Origin: Candidatus Saccharimonadota bacterium
GTDB taxonomy: Bacteria > Patescibacteriota > Saccharimonadia > Saccharimonadales > Saccharimonadaceae
DNA: 64,000 nt
Reading direction: 5' to 3'
Assembly: GCA_017524405.1 (NCBI GenBank)
Contig: JAFWSJ010000015.1
Location: 140,921-204,920 of the forward strand
The notes beneath the pieces were generated by a model. The model had not been told where the DNA came from. It saw only the letters and a program-made list of their open reading frames with translations, and made no database searches. Position 1 is the stretch's first letter; each line of letters starts with the position of its first letter. The position numbers and the translations under genes are program-made. Shown here piece by piece: positions 56,081 through 63,536 of this stretch.

Positions 56081-58464
56081 AGCGCGGCTTTTATCATGTC
56101 TGCCGTGATGGTGATATTTGCACCGGATTCGGCTTCGCCGCTAAGCACGGAGCGTGCCACAATATTTTCGACGGTCTTTGAAACGATACGACGCATTGGG
56201 CGAGCACCGAGTTTTGGGTCATAACCATGCTCTACGAGGATTGCCTTTGCTTCCGGTTCGAGCGTGACGGAAATCTTGCGCGGAGCGAGCGTCTTGTTTG
56301 TGCTGGCGACGATGATATCTACGATTGTCATGAGCGCTTCTTTTGTGAGCGGCTGGAAGACGCAAATCTCGTCGAAGCGGTTGAGGAACTCTGGCTTGAA
56401 CTCGCCGTTCGAAATCAAGTCGTTCGTGAGGCGTTCTTTAATGAGAGACATATCCATGCCCTGGTCGATATAATCGCGAATAAGATTCGCACCAGCATTA
56501 CTAGTTGCTACGACAATTGTGTCGCGGAAGCTGACTTCACGGTTTCTAGCATCGCGGAGGATGCCTTCGTCGAGCAACTGAAGCAGGGTAGTTAAAACGA
56601 GCGGATGAGCCTTCTCGATTTCGTCGAGCAAGACGACCGAGAACGGGTGTTTGAGTACTTGCGCCGTGAGGCTATTTTCATTTGTTGCGCCGTCTTCGAT
56701 GAGGCGCGCAACATCGTCGGACGAGACGTATTCGTTTAGGTCTACGCGGACAATCTTGCCTTCCCCGCCGAAGTAAGTTTCGCTGATTGCCTTTGCAAGC
56801 TCCGTCTTACCGACGCCAGTAGGGCCGAGGAAGAGGAATGTGCCAATAGGGCGACCTTCGTTGCGGACGCCAGCCGCGGAGCGGCGGAGGGCATCGCTGA
56901 CAGCCTGAACCGCGAGGTCTTGACCGACGAGGCGTTTATGAAGGATTTCTTCGAGATTGAGAAGTTTCTGCTTTTCGTTCTCGTCTTGCGAAGACTGCAT
57001 CTTTACGCCGTAGTTCTTTTCGATTGCGCTCTGAACCGAAGCGTCAGTAACGAAGCCGTTTTCGGCAAAGCTTGCGGCGGCTTCGAGCAGGCGGATTGCC
57101 CTACCCGGCATTACGAGATCGTGTACATATCGCTCAGACAAACGATAGGCTTCGCGAAGCGACCAGAATGTATAAGTAACGTTATGCTGGAATTCGAGTA
57201 GTGGCACACGGTCTTGCATGACTTTCATCGTCGCGACTTCGTCGGCCGGTTCGACCATAATCTTGTTTAGTGCATTTGCGAGCGCGCCTTTTTGTGCGGA
57301 GATTTCGAGGAAGCGCTGCTCATCGAGCGTGAGGATAATGCGTAACGCCCCGCCTTCAAGCACTGGCAAGAGCAGGTTCGAAATATCTACCGCGCCGGTT
57401 GCATCTTCAAAGAAGAGCTGGGCATTATCGAGCCAAATGATGGCATTCTTTGCATGCATCGCTTCGTTCAAAATTGCGGAAACAAGGCTTTCGATTTCCC
57501 CGCGCCCAGAAGCAGAGCTAATTAGCGCTGAAGCGTCGAGTTTGAAAATCTGACGGAACTTCACGCGCGACGAAATATTGCTGTCGGCATTTAGAATTTC
57601 GTTCGCGAATTCATGAACGAGCGTGCTGCGACCGCTACCGTCCGGACCAATGAGGGCTGCGTTCTGGCGACCACCCTTCGAGAAGATATCGATCATAGTC
57701 TTAACTTGTTCGCGGTGCAGAGAAACCGTCACGTTCGAACCGCGCGTGTTTTCGTATTGGCGCGAGATATTTTGTGCGAAGCGATCAAGCAGCGGCGTGT
57801 AGCCGAACATCAAATCGCGCGCAAAGCCACCGGTATGGCGAGTTTGCTTCATGCCGCGCACTAAGCCGTTTAGATAATTAAACCAAAGGAGACCATCGTA
57901 AAGATCTGTGATCTCAAGCTTCATTTTCTTCAGCAACTGCTCGTGTCCCTCATAACATTCGATCATTGCAATTGCGAGCACGCCACCAGAAACGACTTCG
58001 GAGCTTGTCTTTTCGCGAATCTCGATTGCTTTTTCGAAGACCGGTTGCATATCGACCGGCATGCGCTCAGCGATTGCGGAAAGCAAATTCGGCGTGATGG
58101 CATAACGGCGAGCGAGGAATGCCCCGCTATGTGTTTTCGAAAGCCACTGCGCCACCTCGACCGGCACTGGCGCGTGGCCGAGTCTGGCAAGACATTCGTT
58201 GCTGAGCAAATCATTAATATTATTGCTGCGGCCGATTGGAACATATTTCAATTCATACTTTGCCCAAATCATTACGACGAGCGGAATGAATGCGCAGCCA
58301 ATCAAAATGAAGCCAAGCGAATTGCGAAGGTAAAGCATGTATCCGCCAAACCCAAGTAGAGCTAGCATTGCGAGCACGAGCAGCAACTTAATCGGCGCAG
58401 AGTTTAGGATTTTGTCGGCGCGCGCTTCTGCGGCGCGACGGCTGAATGAGCTATATTGTTTCAC
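56077..58464 (-). CDS. Membrane-anchored Clp-like AAA+ protein with degenerate first ATPase
   Basis: 795 aa. Two N-terminal membrane helices (about 25-45 and 48-68 in the protein), a Clp-N-like helical region (ARRYAITPNLLSAIAERM), then AAA domain 1 with GPDGSGRSTLVH (Lys of Walker A is Arg) and IIWLDNAQLF (Glu of Walker B is Asn), so probably inactive. AAA domain 2 is intact: GPTGVGKTELAK, VVLLDEIEKAH, and the ClpB/C D2-small domain (GYDPKLGARPMRRIV). No ClpP-binding loop identified. GTG 58464 chosen because it forms a GTGA overlap with the upstream stop. Disaggregase or unfoldase at the membrane. Confidence 0.82.
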   Translation of the reverse strand: MKQYSSFSRRAAEARADKILNSAPIKLLLVLAMLALLGFGGYMLYLRNSLGFILIGCAFIPLVVMIWAKYELKYVPIGRSNNINDLLSNECLARLGHAPVPVEVAQWLSKTHSGAFLARRYAITPNLLSAIAERMPVDMQPVFEKAIEIREKTSSEVVSGGVLAIAMIECYEGHEQLLKKMKLEITDLYDGLLWFNYLNGLVRGMKQTRHTGGFARDLMFGYTPLLDRFAQNISRQYENTRGSNVTVSLHREQVKTMIDIFSKGGRQNAALIGPDGSGRSTLVHEFANEILNADSNISSRVKFRQIFKLDASALISSASGRGEIESLVSAILNEAMHAKNAIIWLDNAQLFFEDATGAVDISNLLLPVLEGGALRIILTLDEQRFLEISAQKGALANALNKIMVEPADEVATMKVMQDRVPLLEFQHNVTYTFWSLREAYRLSERYVHDLVMPGRAIRLLEAAASFAENGFVTDASVQSAIEKNYGVKMQSSQDENEKQKLLNLEEILHKRLVGQDLAVQAVSDALRRSAAGVRNEGRPIGTFLFLGPTGVGKTELAKAISETYFGGEGKIVRVDLNEYVSSDDVARLIEDGATNENSLTAQVLKHPFSVVLLDEIEKAHPLVLTTLLQLLDEGILRDARNREVSFRDTIVVATSNAGANLIRDYIDQGMDMSLIKERLTNDLISNGEFKPEFLNRFDEICVFQPLTKEALMTIVDIIVASTNKTLAPRKISVTLEPEAKAILVEHGYDPKLGARPMRRIVSKTVENIVARSVLSGEAESGANITITADMIKAAL

Positions 58465-58832
58465 CACCAAATCCCCCAAATTGAACTAACTGCGACACCG
58501 ACCAGTGGCATCAACGGAATGACGGGCCAGAGCAGGCCAAGTAGCACTCCCCCAACTGCCATTAAAATCAATGTAATAATACCAGCAATAATAATAAACA
58601 CGCGCACGAAGAAGCCAACTAAACGTGCGACTGTCGCGTCAATAATTTTCTCGCCGGCCGTCGCCTTTTTGCCGTCGGTTGTCGAGATCTGGCGGAATGG
58701 CTGGAAGAGCGTTTTGAAAAGTAAACCAATTGAAAATGAGTCGGCCGTATTTTGGAGGCGGGCAAGGAAGCCTTGAAAATAAATGCTCCAACCACGGGAA
58801 TACCACCATTCAAAAAAGCTAATGGCTAACAT
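58461..58832 (-). CDS. Small membrane protein upstream of the Clp-like gene
   Basis: 123 aa with two C-terminal membrane helices (about 74-98, 99-120) and an N-terminal amphipathic region (FFEWWYSRGWSIYFQGFLAR). No family recognised. TGATACAAT on the minus strand ends 6 nt before the ATG (leaderless). Its TGA overlaps the Clp-like start, so the two membrane proteins are probably partners. Confidence 0.65.
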   Translation of the reverse strand: MLAISFFEWWYSRGWSIYFQGFLARLQNTADSFSIGLLFKTLFQPFRQISTTDGKKATAGEKIIDATVARLVGFFVRVFIIIAGIITLILMAVGGVLLGLLWPVIPLMPLVGVAVSSIWGIWW

Positions 58833-58857
58833 ATCTATATTGTATCATATTGACCTC

Positions 58858-58886
58858 TTGCCGAACGAAAAAGATTATGCTAATAT
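58858..58886 (+). promoter_or_regulatory. Promoter of the small TasA-like gene
   Basis: TTGCCG, 17 bp, TAATAT with TGC before the -10; the leader is about 20 nt and lacks an SD. Confidence 0.6.
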
Positions 58887-58912
58887 AATCTTACAAACCA
58901 ACAAAAACAAAC

Positions 58913-59422
58913 ATGCACAAAAAACATCTACATTACGCAATTATTTCTGTGGCTGGTTTCGCCATGCTATTTATGACGGTCGGCTTTACGGCCTATGCTC
59001 AGCTTACTAGTGCGAACAGTGCTTCGGCGGACTCGCGGTATATTAAGAGCATTGGTTTTGATGCGAATTCTTATCTCGAAAGTGATAGCTCAGTCTCCCC
59101 TGCTAGCAAATCGCTCGACAAGAAATCATTGAAGCTATCGCTTCGTCTGAACCCAGGCGAAAGCTACGGCTCAGTCATCAACATCGTGAACAACGGCAGC
59201 AACGATGAGCTGCTCAAGTCGATCATTATGGAGGGGCTTCCGGCTGAGCTCGCAGGCGCAGTAGATTTCCGCGTGACGCTTAGTGGCGAAGACTATATCG
59301 GCACGACAGAAGACATTAATCTCGCCTTCCTTCGCGGCGAGCTAAATCGTCAGCAGATGTTTATTTCGATCGAGGCAAGGGAAGCCGTCGACCTAAATCT
59401 AGCGGTTGCTATTGAGTTTTAA
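58913..59422 (+). CDS. Small exported TasA/SipW-like protein
   Basis: 169 aa. N-terminal signal (about 7-29, YAIISVAGFAMLFMTVGFTA) with a YAQ/SADS region, then a single beta domain: LRLNPGESYGSVINIVNNGSND is typical of camelysin/TasA folds. No anchor. It ends 14 nt inside the convergent methyltransferase gene. A surface or matrix role is likely, as for the 615-aa protein at 845. Confidence 0.65.
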   Translation: MHKKHLHYAIISVAGFAMLFMTVGFTAYAQLTSANSASADSRYIKSIGFDANSYLESDSSVSPASKSLDKKSLKLSLRLNPGESYGSVINIVNNGSNDELLKSIIMEGLPAELAGAVDFRVTLSGEDYIGTTEDINLAFLRGELNRQQMFISIEAREAVDLNLAVAIEF

Positions 59423-59915
59423 TTCTATATAAATAGTAAGCTTCGAATTCCCTGTCCGGGCGATGCTTTTTGGCGGGAGTAGCATAGGAAATTAGCGTTA
59501 GATTGTGGCCGAGGCGTTTGGCTTCCGCTTCGAGATGACTAATTAGCCGCTCACCATCGCGCTCGACGCCAAAGACGTAAAGGACCGTCGTCTCGTCTGG
59601 TAGCTTCATGCGGAACATATCGCCGAACTTAATGGAAATATTTTTATCGCCGCGCGTGCGGAGCTTCGCGATCAAAAAGAACAGGGGATTCAGCTCAATT
59701 CCAATTCCCCGCGCGCCAAATTTTGACGCCATCTTTAGGACCTTGCCGTTACCGCAGCCGAGATCGACTAGCAGGTCGTTCTTGCCGAGTGGATAGAGCT
59801 TCTTGAACGCGCGTTCCATTTCTGGATTTCGGCTCGGCACGTATGGTGCTCCAAAAAATGCCGTAAAGCCGAGTAGCACCACCGCCCCGCAAATAATCCA
59901 TAGAATAATCGGCAT
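59409..59915 (-). CDS. Membrane-anchored class I methyltransferase
   Basis: 168 aa. One N-terminal helix (about 3-21), then the SAM-binding motif LLVDLGCGNGKVLKMASKFG at about 47-66, GIELNPLFFLIAKLR and VLYVFGVERDG. The core is short. Substrate unknown; a lipid or membrane-protein target is suggested by the anchor. ATG overlaps the upstream stop (TAATG). Confidence 0.78.
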   Translation of the reverse strand: MPIILWIICGAVVLLGFTAFFGAPYVPSRNPEMERAFKKLYPLGKNDLLVDLGCGNGKVLKMASKFGARGIGIELNPLFFLIAKLRTRGDKNISIKFGDMFRMKLPDETTVLYVFGVERDGERLISHLEAEAKRLGHNLTLISYATPAKKHRPDREFEAYYLYRIKTQ

Positions 59916-60835
59916 TACTTACCGCCGCCGATGAGAATGATTAAGAATGCGATGAGGCTAATCACTGCTACGATTGCTAGTTCTGGCAGGATGAATTTCT
60001 GCAACAGTTTTTCGCTGCGCGCGATGTATTGACGTGCCGCCGCGAGGTCGGCTTTCTTGCCGATTAGAACGTCGACTTCCCCGGTAAACTTTTCCATATC
60101 GTCGACTCGGTAAGACGAACGAGTGCGAGAGTCCCAGCCGCCGTATTTAGTCGGGATGATTTTGCTATATGAGCTGCCTAATTTAGCCCCGCCCATAAAC
60201 ATGCCAAATATGAATCCGAGCGCTAGCATTAGAACTGGCAGCGCGAAGAAATACTGACGATATAGTTCAAACATTGGCGGAATGAAAAGGCTAACGACGC
60301 CGAGAACAATTGCCGGAATCATGCCCATGCCGAAGCCGACCTTCATAGTAATCGCATTTTTGGATTTCACGATGCGGTCGAGTTTGAGCGGCATCGCCTC
60401 GATTTTAGCGATGAACTCGTCAGTAATCTTTTGGACTTCCTGTTCGGCCTCGTTGATATCGTATTCGAACTTGAAGCCATGGTCGTAAATCGTGAAATTC
60501 AGGTCTATGACTTTTTCGCCGTTATAGCGTACGGTGAGATAAAGATAGATATTGCGGATCGAGGACGCCTGGTAAAGTAGGGCGTTTTTTAGCTCGTGAA
60601 TCGAACTGTATTTGACGTTTCCGCCGTCTACGCGCCCGATGTCGTAGCTCGTGTTGACCATGAGATCTTTGCGAGTCCAAGTCTGGTACGAATACTGCAG
60701 TGGCTCGTTCTTTTGTTTTTCTTCCTCGTAGGTCTTTTCGTAGCTCTTGATGATGTTGTCAATTTTTTCGAGGTATTCGACTAGCGGTTCAAGGCTAATT
60801 GTGCGGTCGTTCGCGACGTACGCTAGACTACTCAT
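59915..60835 (-). CDS. Membrane protein, paralogue of its upstream neighbour
   Basis: 306 aa. The N-terminal domain to about residue 155 resembles the 176-aa protein encoded just upstream (shared order: EPLQYSYQTW, NTSYD, ELKNALLYQASSIRNIYLYL, FTIYDHGFKFEYD, KIEAMPL). Then membrane helices (about 165-185, 195-220) and a C-terminal helix (about 283-303). No family recognised. Overlaps the upstream gene by 8 nt. Confidence 0.6.
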   Translation of the reverse strand: MSSLAYVANDRTISLEPLVEYLEKIDNIIKSYEKTYEEEKQKNEPLQYSYQTWTRKDLMVNTSYDIGRVDGGNVKYSSIHELKNALLYQASSIRNIYLYLTVRYNGEKVIDLNFTIYDHGFKFEYDINEAEQEVQKITDEFIAKIEAMPLKLDRIVKSKNAITMKVGFGMGMIPAIVLGVVSLFIPPMFELYRQYFFALPVLMLALGFIFGMFMGGAKLGSSYSKIIPTKYGGWDSRTRSSYRVDDMEKFTGEVDVLIGKKADLAAARQYIARSEKLLQKFILPELAIVAVISLIAFLIILIGGGK

Positions 60836-61358
60836 TAGCGCTCCTTGAGAAAATCGTGGTCGTGGCAGGGAAATCTTCTAGCTTTGCGAGGATCTGGTCG
60901 CAAAGACCGTTCATAGTCGGATCATCGTAATTCGCCTCATAAAGAAAAGTCGTCTTTTCTGGGCTAAAAGAAATCGTGAACTTGTGGTTATGCTCGACGA
61001 GACTATTGTTCGGACCAGAGCGGTAGCTCATGTTGAGTAAGATGCGCATGTCGCTAACGCCCTGCACGAGCCCGCCATTTAGCGCGGAAAGAAAAGTTGC
61101 AAAATCCTTATAATCAGTAGAGCTGCCATTGACACGAACATGGATTTCGCAGGCATCGGAATAATTTGTATGATAGTTATAATTTCTAAGATCGTACTTT
61201 AGTGGTTCGTTTCTCGCTTCGTCCTCATTCATGGCTTTTTTGAACGAATCGTACAAGGCGAAACAGTTCTTCGCGAGGTCTTCTACATATTCTCGCACGG
61301 CTAATAAGTTTGTGAATTCTTTTGTTTTGCGGATAGCCGCCGGTTTGCTTTCTTGCAT
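60828..61358 (-). CDS. Soluble paralogue of the following membrane protein
   Basis: 176 aa without membrane helices. EPLKYDLRNYNYHTNYSD, TFLSALNGGLVQGVSDMRIL, and FTISFSPEKTTFLYEAN align by eye with the N-terminal domain of the next gene. First gene of a four-gene unit ending at 59409. Promoter TGCTAAAAT at 61394-61386 on the minus strand; SD CAGAAG is weak. Function unknown. Confidence 0.58.
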   Translation of the reverse strand: MQESKPAAIRKTKEFTNLLAVREYVEDLAKNCFALYDSFKKAMNEDEARNEPLKYDLRNYNYHTNYSDACEIHVRVNGSSTDYKDFATFLSALNGGLVQGVSDMRILLNMSYRSGPNNSLVEHNHKFTISFSPEKTTFLYEANYDDPTMNGLCDQILAKLEDFPATTTIFSRSANE

Positions 61359-61385
61359 CTTCTGGCCTTTTTAGCTTATGCTTCT

Positions 61386-61394
61386 ATTTTAGCA
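61386..61394 (-). promoter_or_regulatory. Promoter of the 176-aa gene
   Basis: TGCTAAAAT on the minus strand, 28 nt before the ATG, divergent from the tRNA-Lys promoter. Confidence 0.65.
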
Positions 61395-61405
61395 CAGATT
61401 TTCTC

Positions 61406-61434
61406 TTGCATTTTTTCACCGTAAGTGGTAAAAT
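61406..61434 (+). promoter_or_regulatory. tRNA-Lys promoter
   Basis: TTGCAT, 17 bp, TAAAAT with TGG before the -10. Confidence 0.75.
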
Positions 61435-61466
61435 ATACTTTGTTAATCAAACGATTAGCTTGGTGT

Positions 61467-61543
61467 GGGTCGGTAGCTCAGTTGGTTAGAGCACGAGCCT
61501 CTTAAGCTTGGTGTCGTGGGTTCGAATCCCACCCGACTCACCA
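61467..61543 (+). tRNA. tRNA-Lys(CUU)
   Basis: 77 nt. Acceptor GGGTCGG/CCGACTC with one wobble, anticodon loop CTCTTAA (CTT), T-loop TTCGAAT, encoded CCA. Confidence 0.95.
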
Positions 61544-61559
61544 ATTCCATGAAGTTGAA

Positions 61560-61582
61560 CCCGCCGAAAGGCGGTGTTTTTA
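61560..61582 (+). terminator. tRNA-Lys terminator
   Basis: CCGCC-GAAA-GGCGG stem, then TGTTTTTATTT. Confidence 0.7.
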
Positions 61583-61954
61583 TTTGTCTGAGAGTAAGTA
61601 GCTTTTCTTAATGAGTTCAAATATTAGTCCGTTCGGTAAAGTCCCGTCAAGCCAAATAGTGATCCAGTTGTTCTTATTCATGTGATAAGCCGGGAAGATA
61701 TGGTCACTCGTTTCGGCGAAGTCATAAGTCTGATTTTTATCGAACTTGAGATTAATAACGTCGATTGTTTTATCTTCTTTTAGCCCCAGACTCTTGCTGG
61801 ATATAGTTGCCACTAATGCAAACCATTTCTTGTTATTGTCATGTCGGAAGACTGCGTAACCTGGATAGCGATCTGGCCATAAGAATTCTGGATTCGCCCC
61901 ATATTCAGATTTAATATGTTCTACTACTTTATCCGCTTGTCTTTTCTCGCTCAT
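61580..61954 (-). CDS. MmcQ/YjbR-family protein
   Basis: 124 aa, the family's usual length. PEFLWPDRYPGYAVFRHDNN, KKWFALVATISS, and the C-terminal HMNKNNWITIWLDG, then LIKKSYLLS fit the cytoplasmic YjbR double-wing fold. Function of the family is unknown. Third of four genes in an AT-richer block; starts 2 nt after the cyclophilin-like gene. Confidence 0.85.
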   Translation of the reverse strand: MSEKRQADKVVEHIKSEYGANPEFLWPDRYPGYAVFRHDNNKKWFALVATISSKSLGLKEDKTIDVINLKFDKNQTYDFAETSDHIFPAYHMNKNNWITIWLDGTLPNGLIFELIKKSYLLSDK

Positions 61955-61956
61955 CT

Positions 61957-62448
61957 TTATTCCACGCCAATACTTATTGAAATATTTCCATCATCTAGGC
62001 TTGGCAAATTATTAATATGCCCAATTTTTGAGTAGCTATAACTTGTGTCGAATGATTCATAGAAGATTACGAGACAATTATCACCAAATATCATTACGTC
62101 ACCGGCTTCGATATGCTTCGGGCTATAAGTATTTGTCGGTAGAGATTCATTTAAATATACATATTTTTCATTGCCATTTAAGTCACTCATTGAAAGTTCT
62201 AGCGGCAATAGTTTTATTAAGGCTGAAGTCGTAGAGTTATTCTCTAAATCTATGCCAAGTTTCTCGTTGTTAATATTTATATAAACTTTATCCATAGTCA
62301 TTTCCTCATTGCTCATTGATTGATTTGTTTCGGGCGAAAGATTTGGATCTTTGTCTGATTCTTTATTGTTCACCATGATTGTCGTAACGACAACTGAAAC
62401 GATTATTGCAACCAAGATTGGAATAGAGATAGCTAGCTTTTTATTCAT
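61957..62448 (-). CDS. Membrane-anchored cyclophilin-like fold protein
   Basis: 163 aa. Hydrophobic anchor at about 5-26, a linker, then the small beta-barrel of the cyclophilin-like_2 type: LPLELSMSDLNGNEKYVYLNE is shortened here to the key LELSMSDLNGNEKY, followed by IEAGDVMIFGDNCLVIFYES and YSKIGHI. Not expected to have prolyl isomerase activity. Its start overlaps or abuts the hydrolase stop upstream. Confidence 0.78.
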   Translation of the reverse strand: MNKKLAISIPILVAIIVSVVVTTIMVNNKESDKDPNLSPETNQSMSNEEMTMDKVYININNEKLGIDLENNSTTSALIKLLPLELSMSDLNGNEKYVYLNESLPTNTYSPKHIEAGDVMIFGDNCLVIFYESFDTSYSYSKIGHINNLPSLDDGNISISIGVE

Positions 62449-63489
62449 TTAAACTTCAAAGCTTTCTTTTAGGAAGCTCTCGATCTTATCAAACGGAATC
62501 TTATCAAGATTATCATACAAATCTACGTGTGAAGCTCCCTCTACGATGTAGAGTTCTTTATTGCCAACTTTGGTGCTTCCGAGTGGATAGACGCCAGTAT
62601 ATGGTTCTGGAGTTACGCCGTTGGTTTTGGTTTCACCCGTAATCATGTCGAATGCCGTTTCGCTATTATAACGCGAATGCGCTTTTTCGCCGTGAATAAT
62701 CAAAACTGGCATGTCGATTTCATTAGCATAAGTTAGAATGCGTGTGTTCGCAAGGGAACCGTTAGTTTGAATGGCCCAACCGTCGTTAGAATTAAGACTA
62801 CGTTTATGGTAGCCGCGCGGTGTTTTGTAGTATGCGTGATAGTCTTGAAGGAATTGCGGGGCCGTCTCTGGAACTGGATCTACCACGCCACCAGCGAGCT
62901 TATATTCGCCATTTTTGTAATCTTCGGTACGCTGATTATTTATTGCTTTGCGAGCATTTTTGCGTGCGTCTTTATTATTATCAGCGTCGAAATAACCATT
63001 TCCAGCTACGCGTGTCATGTCATACATCGTGCTAGAAACAACAGCCTTAATGCGAGTTTCGAGACAGGCGGCCTGAAGCGCCATACCGCCCCAACCGCAG
63101 ATACCAATGATGGCGAGTTTGTCTGCGTCCGCCTCGTCTAGATTAGACAAATAATCTACGGCGGCCTGATAATCTTCTACATTTAAATCTGGGGAAGTCA
63201 TGTAACGAGTTTCGCCACCGGATTCGCCAGTAAATGATGGATCGAAAGCCAGAGTCAAAAAACCGCGTTCCGCTAAGGTTTGAGCGTAGAGGCCAGACGA
63301 CTGCTCCTTGACTGCGCCGTACGGCCCAGAAATCGCAATAGCCGGCAACTTACCGCTCTTTTCTTTTGGCTCATATAGGTCTGCCGCCAATTCTATCCCA
63401 AAATGGTTTTTAAAAGAAACCTTTCTGTGGTTTACTTTGTCGCTTTTTGGGAATACTTTATCCCATTCGTCGGTTAGCTGTAATGCCAT
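62449..63489 (-). CDS. Alpha/beta hydrolase (YcjY/dienelactone-hydrolase-like)
   Basis: 346 aa from ATG 63489, with AAGGAG about 8 nt upstream; the longer frame to 63522 reaches past this SD. Oxyanion region ISGPYGAVKEQ, GFLTLAFDPSFTGESGG, and a nucleophile elbow IGICGWGGMALQ where Cys replaces the usual Ser, as in dienelactone hydrolases. Asp in IIHGEKAHSRYN region and His in GASHVDLYD complete a triad. Substrate unknown. First gene of hydrolase-cyclophilin-like-YjbR. Confidence 0.85.
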   Translation of the reverse strand: MALQLTDEWDKVFPKSDKVNHRKVSFKNHFGIELAADLYEPKEKSGKLPAIAISGPYGAVKEQSSGLYAQTLAERGFLTLAFDPSFTGESGGETRYMTSPDLNVEDYQAAVDYLSNLDEADADKLAIIGICGWGGMALQAACLETRIKAVVSSTMYDMTRVAGNGYFDADNNKDARKNARKAINNQRTEDYKNGEYKLAGGVVDPVPETAPQFLQDYHAYYKTPRGYHKRSLNSNDGWAIQTNGSLANTRILTYANEIDMPVLIIHGEKAHSRYNSETAFDMITGETKTNGVTPEPYTGVYPLGSTKVGNKELYIVEGASHVDLYDNLDKIPFDKIESFLKESFEV

Positions 63490-63536
63490 AAAGGTCTCCT
63501 TTTTAAAGATATAATTGTTCAATATTCTAGTTATTA

